Notes under the pieces: model-generated | Seen by the model: the letters and a program-made list of their open reading frames with translations, nothing else | Databases searched by the model: none | Told to the model about the DNA's origin: nothing | Part shown: piece after piece, positions 18,165 through 27,980 of the stretch | Layout of the letters: each line of letters opens with the position of its first letter | Position numbering within the stretch: the stretch's first letter is position 1 | Source of the DNA: CAYRGQ01 sp964423925 | GTDB lineage: Bacteria; Bacteroidota; Bacteroidia; Sphingobacteriales; Sphingobacteriaceae | Direction: 5' to 3' | Assembly (NCBI GenBank): GCA_964423925.1 | Contig: CAYRGQ010000015.1 | Span: forward strand, 1 to 64,000 | DNA length: 64,000 bases | Position numbers and translations under genes: made by a program

Positions 18165-18172
18165 CAAAGTTA
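18165..18172 (-). promoter_or_regulatory. Bacteroidota -7 promoter box (ispG)
   Basis: Reads TAACTTTG on the minus strand, only 10 bp upstream of the ispG start codon, implying an almost leaderless message. Confidence 0.5.
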
Positions 18173-18389
18173 ACCATTAGTTGCGACAAACGTAGGAGCT
18201 TTGTGGAATCGGCGTGTCGAAATACGCCTGGACAGTGTGTGCCGAGTGGGTGTTTCGGCCGAGACGGTACGGGAAGAAGCGAAAAGTAAAAGGTGTTCGC
18301 TTTTTGCGTTTCGGTGTTTTTTCTTAGCTTGCTGTCCGAAAGGCGAGCCGCAACGGCGCGGTTTCGGGATTTACGTAGCCCACTACCCC

Positions 18390-19577
18390 ATGTTCAATAT
18401 TGTTCTTTCCCTCTTCTTCTTACTTAGCAATCCGCTGGCTTACTACGATGTGGCCTTTGAGGAGCAGACCATCGACGATGATGTGGGGATCGGCTATGGC
18501 CTAGCGGTAGGGGATGTGGATGGTGACGGCAAGCCGGATATCTTGCTGGCCGACAAGAACCAATTCGTCTGGTATCGCAACGGCGACTGGAAGCGATTCG
18601 TGATGGTCGAAAATCTCACGGAGTACGACAACGTTTGCATTGCGGCGCGGGATATCGATGGCGACGGGATGGTAGAGGTTGCTGTGGGCGCAAGGTGGAA
18701 TCCATCAGAAACCGTTGATGCGTCCCTGTCTGGGTCGGTGCATTACCTCTTGCGCCCCCAGGATCCTACTCAGGCTTGGACACCCATCACCCTGCACCAT
18801 GAACCGACGGTGCATCGGATGCGCTGGGCCAAAGCGGGTGAGGACGCTTACCAACTCATTGTCGTGCCCCTGCATGGGCGTGGAAACGTCGACGGCAAGG
18901 GCAAGGGGGCGAAGGTGTTGGCGTATGAAATGGTTGACGGCACTCCCCAGGGCCGGTGGCGACATCGGGTAATTGACGAGTCTATGCACCGGACCCATAA
19001 CCTCGACGTATTTGAGGACGCGGATGGAGAAACGATCTATATCAGCGGAGAGGAGGGCGTCAAGGCCTTCACGTACCGGCGAGGAGCATGGCGCAGCCGT
19101 GGAGCGGACTGGCTGGTGCGCGACCAGCCCATGAGCGAAGCGCGGCATGGCCATATCCGCAGCCGAGGCGTCAAGGTAATCGCGGGCATTGAGCCCCTCC
19201 ACGGCCCTATGGTGACGCTGTACAAACCGAGATTGGGCGATAGCCTGTTCGTGCCCGAGCTGGTCGAGCGCATGGTGCTTGAAAAAAACATGGCCGAAGG
19301 GCATGGGTTGGTCGTCGCGGATTTTTTGGGGCTGGGGCGCGACCAAGTCGTTGCGGGTTGGCGGGCGCCAAACAACTACGGGGTGGTCGGCATCAAGATG
19401 TACATCCCGTTTAATCAGTATTGGGAGGCTTGGGACATGTATTGGATTGATATCGACGGGATGGCGTGCGAAGACCTCGTGGCTGCCGATTTGGACGGCG
19501 ACGGCAAGTTAGACCTCATCGCGGCAGGACGAAGTACACACAACTTGAAAATCTACTGGAATCGGCGTGGGTCTTGA
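18390..19577 (+). CDS. Secreted FG-GAP/VCBS-repeat protein
   Basis: About 395 aa with a signal peptide (MFNIVLSLFFLLSNPLA) and beta-propeller repeats of the FG-GAP/VCBS type. Three calcium-binding loops are visible: DVDGDGKPD, DIDGDGMVE and DLDGDGKLD. The start is placed at 18390 because only this Met yields a signal peptide; the in-frame extension to 18201 is Arg/Cys-rich and unlike a leader. Such proteins are extracytoplasmic and often bind ligands or carbohydrates, but no enzyme activity can be assigned. It ends 2 bp from the convergent metallophosphoesterase. Confidence 0.8.
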   Translation: MFNIVLSLFFLLSNPLAYYDVAFEEQTIDDDVGIGYGLAVGDVDGDGKPDILLADKNQFVWYRNGDWKRFVMVENLTEYDNVCIAARDIDGDGMVEVAVGARWNPSETVDASLSGSVHYLLRPQDPTQAWTPITLHHEPTVHRMRWAKAGEDAYQLIVVPLHGRGNVDGKGKGAKVLAYEMVDGTPQGRWRHRVIDESMHRTHNLDVFEDADGETIYISGEEGVKAFTYRRGAWRSRGADWLVRDQPMSEARHGHIRSRGVKVIAGIEPLHGPMVTLYKPRLGDSLFVPELVERMVLEKNMAEGHGLVVADFLGLGRDQVVAGWRAPNNYGVVGIKMYIPFNQYWEAWDMYWIDIDGMACEDLVAADLDGDGKLDLIAAGRSTHNLKIYWNRRGS

Positions 19578-19579
19578 CC

Positions 19580-20839
19580 CTATGCCGGTTGCTCACCACT
19601 AATCAGTTCGAAAATGGTGATTTCCGGCAGAATTCCCGCCCGGCCCGGATAGCCAAGAAATCCGAAGCCCGTGTTTACGTAAATCTGCTGGTGTTTTTCC
19701 CGGTATAGGCCAGCCCACTCTGGATAAATATATTGTACCGGGCTCCACTGAAAATGCTCTGAGCGGATGCCGAACTGCATGCCGTGGGTGTGTCCCGCAA
19801 ATGTGACGTCTACGTCCGGACGAGCGAGTACTTCGGCTCGCCAATGGGAAGGGTCGTGTGACAAAAGCAACTTGACAGGAACCTCTTGGAGGCCTTCAAG
19901 TGCTTCGTCCAGTTTGCCGTGCCGAGGAAAGCGCCCCGTTCCCCAGTTTTCGACGCCGACAATGCCGATTTCGTCCGCACCTACGCGGATTTTCTGATTT
20001 GCATTCATCAGCAAGTTCCATCCCATCACCCGATGCGTGTCAATCATATCGCGGAGATTTTTGGACTTAGCTTCCGAGGGTTCAAATCCAAAATGGTAGT
20101 CGCCATAGTCGTGGTTACCCAATACGGAATAAACTCCAAGTGGGGCTTGCACCTTGCTGAAAATGTCTTGGTAGTCCCGCATTTCGCTGGCTAAATGGTT
20201 TACCAAGTCACCCGTAAAGAACACCATGTCCGGTTTTTCCCCAAGGAGCATTTCGACGCCGCCCAAGACGGCACGTTTATTATAAAAGCTGCCCGAGTGA
20301 ATGTCGGATAACTGACCGATAGTCATCCCATGAAAAGCCTTGGGTAGATTGGGCAGGTAGAGCTTTTGGCGATGGATGCGATAGTTGTAGGCCCCTGACA
20401 CGATTCCCCAGCCCAAAGGTATAAAGGGTACGGCAGCCACAAGTATTCCTGCTTGCGTGATGAATTTAGAACGGGATATGGTCGGACTGGCTTGAACTGT
20501 CTCGTTGTCAGCTGGAGCGGGGAAGGGCCTCGCTACACGACGCATTAGCTGATGCTTCATCCAAATCGATCCCCTTCGCAGGTCATCAATCAAGAGGATG
20601 AGCAAATACAAGAATTTGGTAGTGAAGGTCAGAAAAAATGCCACGAGGATAATCGACCGTATGGTCAGCGGGATGTTGACGTAGATGCTCACCAGCACGC
20701 CCGCCAAGATAAGGGCGCTATAGCCCCACCATAGCTTGGGAAACCGAGTGCCTTGCGCCCATCCGATGGAGGTCTGACGAAGGGCTTTATAAATGTAGAA
20801 GTCAATAAGCAGCAGAAGCGCCGCGGTCCAATAAATCAT
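19580..20839 (-). CDS. Membrane-anchored metallophosphoesterase (YkuE-like)
   Basis: About 419 aa. The N-terminus has several membrane helices (around residues 2-18, 37-57 and 62-85). A calcineurin-like phosphoesterase domain follows with the full metal-ligand set: GQLSDIHSG, GDLVNH, GNHDYGDYH, LLSHDPSHW and FAGHTHGMQFG. Relatives such as YkuE and YaeI act on phosphodiesters or lipid-linked phosphates at the membrane. Substrate unknown. Start taken at 20839 (MIYWTAAL), directly at the first helix. It follows hemH on the same strand after an 87-bp gap. Confidence 0.88.
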   Translation of the reverse strand: MIYWTAALLLLIDFYIYKALRQTSIGWAQGTRFPKLWWGYSALILAGVLVSIYVNIPLTIRSIILVAFFLTFTTKFLYLLILLIDDLRRGSIWMKHQLMRRVARPFPAPADNETVQASPTISRSKFITQAGILVAAVPFIPLGWGIVSGAYNYRIHRQKLYLPNLPKAFHGMTIGQLSDIHSGSFYNKRAVLGGVEMLLGEKPDMVFFTGDLVNHLASEMRDYQDIFSKVQAPLGVYSVLGNHDYGDYHFGFEPSEAKSKNLRDMIDTHRVMGWNLLMNANQKIRVGADEIGIVGVENWGTGRFPRHGKLDEALEGLQEVPVKLLLSHDPSHWRAEVLARPDVDVTFAGHTHGMQFGIRSEHFQWSPVQYIYPEWAGLYREKHQQIYVNTGFGFLGYPGRAGILPEITIFELISGEQPA

Positions 20840-20926
20840 TTCGAATCCGGGTGTATTTTGCGACGCGGGCGGCAACCGACTATATGCACGGTATCCCTCA
20901 GCGCCATGGGCTAGTCGGGTATGTAA

Positions 20927-21955
20927 TTATACATGTTTGAGGGCCATTTGCCGAAGCGATTCAATCCACTTGGGATGATCGTTTAGGCTCTCGACGAGCT
21001 GCACCTTTTCACCGCCTAGTTCGGCAAACTCTTCTGCATATTCTGTGCCAATTTCATAGATGGTCTCCAGGCAATCTGCAACAAAAGCAGGGCAAAATAC
21101 GAGCAGGCGCTTTTTGCCTTTCGCGGCTACATCTTTCAGTACGTCAGTTGTATACGGTTGAATCCACGGTGTCTTTCCCAATCTGGATTGGAAGCAGACG
21201 GTGTAGTTTTCCGGCGCGATGCCCAAACGTTCGGCAAGTAACCGAGTGGTGGCATAAGACTGGGCTAGGTAGCAAAATTTATTGTCCTCGGTAATCCGTA
21301 CGCGGCATTCGTCGCGTTCGCAATCGTGGGTCTTATTCGGGTCGACACGCTTCAGTTGCCGGACCGGCAAGCCGTGGTAGCTAAATAGGAAATGGTCGTA
21401 ATTCTCAAGTCCGTGCTTGAGGGCGTTTTCGGCGAATACCTCAAGCATGAGCTCGTCGTCGTAAAATTGGTTGACGAAGGAAAGCGCGGGAAACGTTTCC
21501 CATTTGCGCATGATATCCATCACTTTGTCGATTACCGACCCGTTCGTCGCAGATGCGTACTGCGGAAAGAGGGGTATTATCCGTATGCTGTCAACCTTCA
21601 TCTTTCGGAGATTCTCCAGAGCTGATTCGATGGAGGGATTTTGGTAGCGCATGGCCAATTCCACGTGGTATTCATCTCCCAGCAATTCCTGCAATTGCTG
21701 TTGTTGGCGAATGCTGTAATACATCAGGGGCGAACCGGTCTGGTCGTCCCAGATTTCCTTATATATTTTGGTCGAGGCAGCGGCCCGGAAGGGTACGATA
21801 ATACCCTTGACGACAAAGGCCCGGCGCAAGGTAGGAATGTCAATCACACGGCCGTCCATCAGGAACTCATCCAAGTAACGGCGCACATCTGGCACCGTTG
21901 CATTGTCGGGCGTACCGAGATTGATTAGCAGAATTGCTTTTTTTGGCTGTTTCAT
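20927..21955 (-). CDS. hemH: Ferrochelatase
   Basis: A 342-aa ferrochelatase that inserts Fe2+ into protoporphyrin IX in the last step of haem synthesis. Family motifs are clear: AILLINLGTPDNATVPDVRRYL, the active-site His in FLFSYHGLPVRQ, and the conserved acidic segment FVADCLETIYEI. Length is typical of the bacterial enzyme. No other haem-synthesis gene is adjacent. A -7 box lies 7 bp upstream of the start codon, giving an almost leaderless transcript. Confidence 0.97.
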   Translation of the reverse strand: MKQPKKAILLINLGTPDNATVPDVRRYLDEFLMDGRVIDIPTLRRAFVVKGIIVPFRAAASTKIYKEIWDDQTGSPLMYYSIRQQQQLQELLGDEYHVELAMRYQNPSIESALENLRKMKVDSIRIIPLFPQYASATNGSVIDKVMDIMRKWETFPALSFVNQFYDDELMLEVFAENALKHGLENYDHFLFSYHGLPVRQLKRVDPNKTHDCERDECRVRITEDNKFCYLAQSYATTRLLAERLGIAPENYTVCFQSRLGKTPWIQPYTTDVLKDVAAKGKKRLLVFCPAFVADCLETIYEIGTEYAEEFAELGGEKVQLVESLNDHPKWIESLRQMALKHV

Positions 21956-21962
21956 ACGGCTG

Positions 21963-21970
21963 CAAAAATA
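21963..21970 (-). promoter_or_regulatory. Bacteroidota -7 promoter box (hemH)
   Basis: Reads TATTTTTG on the minus strand directly upstream of the hemH start. It separates hemH from the fcl-gmd-aldolase group. Confidence 0.45.
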
Positions 21971-22007
21971 CGCAAATACTTGGCTGGAAATGTAACGTGG
22001 CTGTCAA

Positions 22008-23051
22008 TTAAGCCTCTTGTTGGGCAGCTTGACGAAGCAGCTCGATAAACGCATCGCAGGCCTGTTCGTCCGTAGCCCACGACGTCACTAGCCGGATTGC
22101 CGCACGTTCTTCATCAATTGGGGTCCACACGTAAAAAGCACACGACGTTTCGAGCTGCCGGATCACACGATAGGGGAGGATGGGAAACAGCTGGTTTGTG
22201 GCCGGCTCAACGAGAAAGGGGAAGCCCAGTGCGTGGATTTTGTTGGCGATTTTCCGTGCCAGGGTATTTGCGTGCTGCGCCATTTCGAATATCAAATTGT
22301 TCTCTAGCAAGCACAGGAATTGCAACCCGAGCAGCCTGCCTTTGGCGAGCATAGCACCGCGTTGCTTGATATGGTAGGCAAAGCCCGCTTGGATTTTGCG
22401 ATGGGTAATCACGATCGCTTCGCCAAGGAGGGCACCGTTTTTGGTGCCACCGATGTAGAATACGTCGACGAGGCGGGCGATGTCCGCCAAGCTGAGGTCG
22501 TTGCCACTACCGGTTAAGGCCACAGGCAAGCGGGCACCATCCATAAACAGGTAAAGGTCATTTTCGCGACAATATTCGGATAGTGCGGTTAGTTCGGCCT
22601 TCGAGTAAAGTGTGCCCAGCTCGGTGGCATTGGAGATGTACACCATCTTAGGCTGCGTGGCGTGAACGTCGCCGAACTGCTTGAGCAAGTGGGCGATGTT
22701 TTCCGGATGTAGTTTCCCATCACTGGAGGGTACCGTTTCGATTTTGTGGCCAGTGGCCTCAACGGCTCCCGTTTCGTGTACGCTAACGTGTCCCGTGTCT
22801 GCCGCGATGAGCGACTGGTAGGGCCGAAGGGCCGCCGCGGCGATGAGCAGGTTGGCCTGGGTGCCGCCGGACACGAAATGGACGGCAGCGTCGGGTTGGT
22901 CAACGGCGGAACGGATGAAGGCCTTTGCTTCCTGGGAATACGTATCATCGCCATAACCATCCTGCTGAGTAAGGTTCGTTTCGGTCAACGCTTTTAGGAT
23001 GGACGGATGACAGCCTTCGCTATAATCGTTTTTGAAGTAGTATTTGTCCAT
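22008..23051 (-). CDS. Low-specificity L-threonine aldolase family protein
   Basis: A 347-aa PLP enzyme of the beta-eliminating lyase/threonine aldolase family, which cleaves L-threonine or allo-threonine to glycine and acetaldehyde. Visible signatures are HFVSGGTQANLL, the substrate-binding stretch YLFMDGARLPVAL, and the PLP Lys in GGTKNGALLG (K204). It starts 9 bp after the gmd stop, so it is probably translated from the fcl-gmd transcript, although no metabolic link is obvious. Confidence 0.88.
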   Translation of the reverse strand: MDKYYFKNDYSEGCHPSILKALTETNLTQQDGYGDDTYSQEAKAFIRSAVDQPDAAVHFVSGGTQANLLIAAAALRPYQSLIAADTGHVSVHETGAVEATGHKIETVPSSDGKLHPENIAHLLKQFGDVHATQPKMVYISNATELGTLYSKAELTALSEYCRENDLYLFMDGARLPVALTGSGNDLSLADIARLVDVFYIGGTKNGALLGEAIVITHRKIQAGFAYHIKQRGAMLAKGRLLGLQFLCLLENNLIFEMAQHANTLARKIANKIHALGFPFLVEPATNQLFPILPYRVIRQLETSCAFYVWTPIDEERAAIRLVTSWATDEQACDAFIELLRQAAQQEA

Positions 23052-23060
23052 ATTTTGAGC

Positions 23061-24146
23061 TTACTCGGATGTGGGAGGGAGTTTCGCTTTCGCACGAATT
23101 AAATCCGCTGCCACCATTTCCCGACAGAGTGTTTCGAGCGTGTACTGGGGTTCCCAGCCCAGTTGGGTTTTCGCTTTGCTCGCATCGCCGATGAGCAAGT
23201 CTACCTCGGTGGGTCGGAAGTACGTAGGGTCTACCGCCAAGACCTCCTTGCCGATCGCGACGGTGTAAGCCGGATTGGCACAATGGCTTACATAGCCCTT
23301 TTCCTCGACGCCGATGCCCTTGAATGTCAAAGTAATGCCCACTTCCGCGAAGGCCATTCGCACAAAATCGCGTACGCTTGTAGTTATTCCGGTGGCGATG
23401 ACGTAATCTTCCGGACGATCCTGCTGTAAGATCAGCCACATGGCGCGAACATAGTCCTTGGCATGGCCCCAATCGCGCTGTGCGTCTAAGTTGCCGAGGT
23501 ATAGCTTATCCTGCTGGCCCAAGGCGATGGCGGCCACCGCACGGGTAATCTTGCGGGTGACGAACGTCTCTCCACGTAGGGGCGACTCGTGGTTGAACAG
23601 AATCCCATTGCACGCAAACATGCCGTAGGCTTCACGATAATTTACCGTGATCCAATAGGCATAAAGCTTGGCGACGGCGTAGGGGCTACGGGGATAAAAA
23701 GGGGTTGACTCCGACTGCGGTACGGCTTGTACGAGTCCATAGAGCTCGGACGTGGACGCCTGGTAGATGCGCGTCTTTCCCTCCAGTCCTAGGATGCGGA
23801 TCGCTTCCAACAGACGCAGGGTGCCGAGACCGTCTGCGTTCGCCGTATATTCGGGGGTTTCAAAGCTGACTTTAACGTGGCTCATGGCCGCTAGGTTATA
23901 AATCTCGTCCGGCTGTGTTTCCTGGATAATCCGAATCAGGTTGGTGCTGTCCGTCATGTCGCCGTAATGCAGCTTGAAGCGGATACGTTCGCTATGCGGC
24001 TCTTGGTAGAGGTGGTCTATGCGCTCGGTGTTGATGAGGGATGAACGTCGTTTGATGCCGTGCACGATATAGCCCTTTTCCAAGAGCAATTCAGCTAAAT
24101 AGGCTCCGTCTTGGCCATTAACGCCGGTAATTAGTGCTGTTTTCAT
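23061..24146 (-). CDS. gmd: GDP-mannose 4,6-dehydratase
   Basis: A 361-aa extended short-chain dehydrogenase that converts GDP-mannose to GDP-4-keto-6-deoxymannose. NAD(P)-binding motif ITGVNGQDGAYLAE, the GMD signature IKRRSSLINTERIDHLY, and catalytic YxxxK in PYAVAKLYAY (Y156, K160). The start at 24146 is set by the conserved N-terminus; it overlaps the fcl stop by 4 bp (ATGA), indicating translational coupling. Together with fcl it makes GDP-L-fucose for surface glycans. Confidence 0.97.
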   Translation of the reverse strand: MKTALITGVNGQDGAYLAELLLEKGYIVHGIKRRSSLINTERIDHLYQEPHSERIRFKLHYGDMTDSTNLIRIIQETQPDEIYNLAAMSHVKVSFETPEYTANADGLGTLRLLEAIRILGLEGKTRIYQASTSELYGLVQAVPQSESTPFYPRSPYAVAKLYAYWITVNYREAYGMFACNGILFNHESPLRGETFVTRKITRAVAAIALGQQDKLYLGNLDAQRDWGHAKDYVRAMWLILQQDRPEDYVIATGITTSVRDFVRMAFAEVGITLTFKGIGVEEKGYVSHCANPAYTVAIGKEVLAVDPTYFRPTEVDLLIGDASKAKTQLGWEPQYTLETLCREMVAADLIRAKAKLPPTSE

Positions 24147-25081
24147 GGTTGGTGGTGCACATTTTTCAGAAAATCTTGATACGCTGCGGCTATCCCCGCT
24201 TCGAGATCGACGCTGTGTTTCCAACCCAAACCACGTAGGGTTGAAACGTCCATGAGCTTGCGGGGGGTGCCGTCTGGTTTGGTGTGATCCCATACAATCT
24301 CGCCGGGATATTGCACGATCTTCTTGATTATCTCAGCCAGTTCCGCAATGGTCAGGTCCTCGCCAGTGCCGACATTTACCAGCTGCCTTCCGTCATATTT
24401 CTGCATCAAAAACAAGCAGGCATCCGCGGCGTCATCGGCAAACAGGAACTCCCGGCGCGGTTTGCCGCTTCCCCATACGGTTACGTTGGGCTGCCCCGTT
24501 TCTTTCGCTTCGTGGAAACGACGGATAAGCGCGGGCAATACGTGCGAATTGGCTGGGTGGTAATTGTCGCCAATGCCGTAGAGGTTAGTGGGCATCACAC
24601 TGATAAAATTTCGGGCGTACTGGTCGCGGTAGGCTTCGCATAATTTTATGCCGGCTATCTTCGCGATGGCGTAGGGCTCATTCGTGGGTTCCAACGGACC
24701 CGTCAGCAGGGCATCTTCACGCAAGGGCTGCGGCGCCAATTTTGGATAGATGCAACTGCTCCCTAAAAACAACAGCTTTTTAACGTCATGCTGGTGCGCT
24801 GCGTGGATGACGTTATTCTGGATCATCAGGTTTTCGTAGAGAAAATCTGCCCGGTAAGTGTTATTGGCGAGGATACCGCCCACCTTTGCTGCCGCCAGAA
24901 ATACGTATTCGGGCCGCTCAGATTCGAAAAATGACTCCACGGCGTCCTGCCGCAGAAGGTCCAGCTCGGACGAATCGCGATGCACGAGACGCGTGTACCC
25001 AGCTTGTTGCAAGCGCCTCAGAATGGCGCCCCCTACCATGCCGCGGTGGCCGGCAACGTATATTTTCGCATTCTTCTCCAT
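24143..25081 (-). CDS. fcl: GDP-L-fucose synthase
   Basis: A 312-aa epimerase/reductase that turns GDP-4-keto-6-deoxymannose into GDP-L-fucose. Rossmann motif VAGHRGMVGGAI, family signature AAKVGGILANNTYRADFL, and catalytic YxxxK in PYAIAKIAG (Y137, K141). It precedes gmd with a 4-bp overlap, so the two pathway enzymes are made together. No glycosyltransferase or capsule gene is adjacent, so the pair is separated from the user of GDP-fucose. Confidence 0.97.
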   Translation of the reverse strand: MEKNAKIYVAGHRGMVGGAILRRLQQAGYTRLVHRDSSELDLLRQDAVESFFESERPEYVFLAAAKVGGILANNTYRADFLYENLMIQNNVIHAAHQHDVKKLLFLGSSCIYPKLAPQPLREDALLTGPLEPTNEPYAIAKIAGIKLCEAYRDQYARNFISVMPTNLYGIGDNYHPANSHVLPALIRRFHEAKETGQPNVTVWGSGKPRREFLFADDAADACLFLMQKYDGRQLVNVGTGEDLTIAELAEIIKKIVQYPGEIVWDHTKPDGTPRKLMDVSTLRGLGWKHSVDLEAGIAAAYQDFLKNVHHQP

Positions 25082-25130
25082 GCTCGTTTACGTAATCTAT
25101 CTACTTATATCACTGCGCGACGAGCAACTG

Positions 25131-27980
25131 TCAGAACAGTCCTAGCTGACCCTTGTCGTCCAGTTTAATGTCGTCCGGATTCGTGATTTCCAGGTCGATT
25201 TTTTGGCGAGGTTTGGCCGCTTCTTCCTGCGTCGCGTCTTCGGGTGTGGGGCTTGCGGGCGCCTTTTCGGCGTCACTATTTATCGTTTCTACCTTCTGAG
25301 GTGTTTTCGCGTTTTTCGCTTCGATAGGTGCCTCTGCTGCGCGCTGGGTCTCCTTAGCCGAAGCGACAGCGGTGGTGTTTCCTCCGGATTCGGATTCGGG
25401 GGACATTTCGTCTCCGTTGGCTTGGGCAGTCCTTTCTGGCGGGAGGTCCTCTTCCACGGCCAATAGGCTTACCTGTTTGACCTCATGGGGCGTCAGGCGG
25501 TTGCCTTGGGCTTTCATGCCCTTCACGTCCACGATGTCTGCGAGGTTCAGTTCGAGGGTTTCGGGGATTTGCGTTTTGCCTTTGAGCACATCGACGCGCA
25601 CCATCGGTACGGCGGCGCGCGTTGCCAGGATGAGTTTCGATCCGGGTTCCTCATTGAGGATACTGGTGCGCTTGCCTATCGGGGTGTCTTCAAACGTGAA
25701 TCGTTTGACGTAATAGACACCGGACTTGCCATCGCGATGGACGACATTAAATACCTGCTCGGGATTGAATTTCTCGATGCGGATCATCTTGTCGTCGAAA
25801 TGGTTGCTCAGATCGAAACTCGTCAGCTCGTAGGAGCCGTCAGCCATGAGGGTAAGGATTTTGTCCTCACCGTCAAATTCGCCCAAGAATTGGCCACGCT
25901 CATCCACGTTGAGGCGTTTTAGGACATCGTCATACCAGATTTTGCGTCCCGCCAGCGTAGATACGCCTTTCGCTTTCAGCGTGATTTTCCGGATGGGATA
26001 TTTGGTAACGATATTTCCTTGCGACCCCCTTCCTTTGATGGCGATGTCCGCAAAGTCCAGGTCAAACTGCAGCTTCCTCAATTTGGAATGTGGTTTTAAC
26101 TGGATGTTTACCACTTCCGCTTCGCCATTGGGATTAGCGGTGAAGTACAGGGTTTTTGACCCTTTGTTGCCCTTAGTTAGGTCATATTCCTTGTCGCGCG
26201 TGACACCCAATATCGAGAAACGTTTTACGTAGGATACGCCGCTCTTGCCGTCTCGGTAGATGAGGTTATACACGGTTCTTTCGTCGTTGCGCTTAAATAC
26301 GCCCACGTGAATAATGTCTTTGCCTACGAATACCTTGTCTTGCACTTTGGTGACGATGCATTTGCCGTCGCTACGAAAACTGATGATATCGTCAATGTCC
26401 GAACAGTCGCCGACGTATTCGTCTTTTCGCAGGCCAGTACCTATAAAGCCGTCGGCGCGGTTGACGTACAGTTTGACGTTGGCCAGAGCTACTTGCGTAG
26501 CTTCGACCCGGTCGAACACGCGCAATTCGGTCTTCCGCTCACGCCCTTTGCCATACTTCTCGCGCAATTTTTCAAACCACGCGATGGCATAATCCGTTAG
26601 CTGGCGCAGATTGCGCTTCACCGTTTTGATTTCGGCCTCCAGCGCTGCAATCTGGTCGTCCACCTTTTTGAGGTCGAAGCGGGTGATACTGCTCATCGGC
26701 TTGTCAATGAGCTTGCGATAATCATCGGCAGTGATCGGGCGGTAGAACTGCTCGAAAAAGGGCGTAAAGAGCTGGGTCAATACGTTGACCACGGTGTCGA
26801 AATCACCGGAATTTTCGTAGTCCTTGTGCTTATACATCCCTTCGCGGATGAAAATCTTAAGTAGGGTGCTAAAGAAAATCCGCTCCTGCAATTCGTTGAG
26901 CTTGATTTCCAGCTCGCGCTTGAGGAGTGCCTTCGTGTTTTTCGTGTTTTCGATCAGTACGTCGTTCACGCTCATGAAGCGCGGCTTGTCGTTCTGGATC
27001 ACGCACGTATTCGGCGAGATGGACACTTCGCACGCCGTGAATGCGTAGAGCGCGTCGATCGTGACGTCTGGAGAAATGCCTGGCGCCAGGTGCACGATAA
27101 TCTCCACGTTCTGGGCCGTGTTGTCCTCTATTTTCTTGATTTTTATTTTGCCTTTGTCATTGGCAGCAATTACGCTGTCAATCAGACTACCGGTGGTAGT
27201 TCCATATGGAATTTCCGTGATAGCCAGCGTTTTCTTGTCGCGTTCTTCGATTTTCGCCCGTACGCGGATTTTGCCGCCGCGTTGGCCTTCGTTGTAGGCC
27301 GAGCAGTCGGCCATGCCACCTGTCGGGAAGTCCGGCAATAGGTTCGGTCTTCCGCCGCGCAAAACTTCGATCGATCCGTCGAGCAGTTCGACGAAATTGT
27401 GAGGCATGATTTTGGTCGCCAAGCCTACGGCAATGCCTTCGGCTCCTTGGGCGAGCAGCAAGGGGAACTTGACAGGTAGGGTGACGGGTTCCTTGTTCCG
27501 GCCATCGTAGCTGAGTTGCCACTCGGTCGTTTCGGGGTTAAACACGACATCGTTGGCAAACTTTGAGAGCCGCCCCTCGATATAACGCGGGGCTGCCGCT
27601 GAGTCGCCCGTGATGGGGTCGCCCCAGTTTCCCTGACGGTCGATCAGCAAATCCTTTTGTCCGATTTGGACCATGGCATCGCCGATTGATGCGTCGCCGT
27701 GTGGGTGATACTTCATCGTGTTGCCGATGACATTGGCCACCTTATTAAATCGGCCATCGTCCATTTCCTTCAGCGAGTGGAGAATCCGCCGCTGCACCGG
27801 CTTCAGTCCGTCGTCGATGTGAGGCACGGCGCGATCAAGGATAACGTACGAAGCGTAATCCAGGAACCAGTTTTCGTAAAGCCCGGATAGCGGGATGGTT
27901 TGACTATTCCTCGAGTTTGCTCCTTCGTCGATTATTGGCTCTTGGTTTTCGTCTGGTGTAGGGCTTATTTCTTCGCTCAT
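25131..27980 (-). CDS. parC: DNA topoisomerase IV subunit A
   Basis: A 949-aa type IIA topoisomerase A subunit. The catalytic Tyr is in AAPRYIEGRL (Y133). The quinolone region reads YHPHGDASIGDAMV, with Ala where E. coli ParC has Ser80, which appears normal for this phylum. The C-terminal beta-pinwheel blades (KGNKGSKTLYFTANPNG, GKSGVYYVKRFTF) are of the ParC rather than the GyrA-box type. A ~100-residue acidic, Ala/Thr/Glu-rich tail ends the protein. It decatenates daughter chromosomes. parE is not in the window. The region upstream (27981-28291) is divergent with the CotH gene. Confidence 0.95.
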   Translation of the reverse strand: MSEEISPTPDENQEPIIDEGANSRNSQTIPLSGLYENWFLDYASYVILDRAVPHIDDGLKPVQRRILHSLKEMDDGRFNKVANVIGNTMKYHPHGDASIGDAMVQIGQKDLLIDRQGNWGDPITGDSAAAPRYIEGRLSKFANDVVFNPETTEWQLSYDGRNKEPVTLPVKFPLLLAQGAEGIAVGLATKIMPHNFVELLDGSIEVLRGGRPNLLPDFPTGGMADCSAYNEGQRGGKIRVRAKIEERDKKTLAITEIPYGTTTGSLIDSVIAANDKGKIKIKKIEDNTAQNVEIIVHLAPGISPDVTIDALYAFTACEVSISPNTCVIQNDKPRFMSVNDVLIENTKNTKALLKRELEIKLNELQERIFFSTLLKIFIREGMYKHKDYENSGDFDTVVNVLTQLFTPFFEQFYRPITADDYRKLIDKPMSSITRFDLKKVDDQIAALEAEIKTVKRNLRQLTDYAIAWFEKLREKYGKGRERKTELRVFDRVEATQVALANVKLYVNRADGFIGTGLRKDEYVGDCSDIDDIISFRSDGKCIVTKVQDKVFVGKDIIHVGVFKRNDERTVYNLIYRDGKSGVSYVKRFSILGVTRDKEYDLTKGNKGSKTLYFTANPNGEAEVVNIQLKPHSKLRKLQFDLDFADIAIKGRGSQGNIVTKYPIRKITLKAKGVSTLAGRKIWYDDVLKRLNVDERGQFLGEFDGEDKILTLMADGSYELTSFDLSNHFDDKMIRIEKFNPEQVFNVVHRDGKSGVYYVKRFTFEDTPIGKRTSILNEEPGSKLILATRAAVPMVRVDVLKGKTQIPETLELNLADIVDVKGMKAQGNRLTPHEVKQVSLLAVEEDLPPERTAQANGDEMSPESESGGNTTAVASAKETQRAAEAPIEAKNAKTPQKVETINSDAEKAPASPTPEDATQEEAAKPRQKIDLEITNPDDIKLDDKGQLGLF

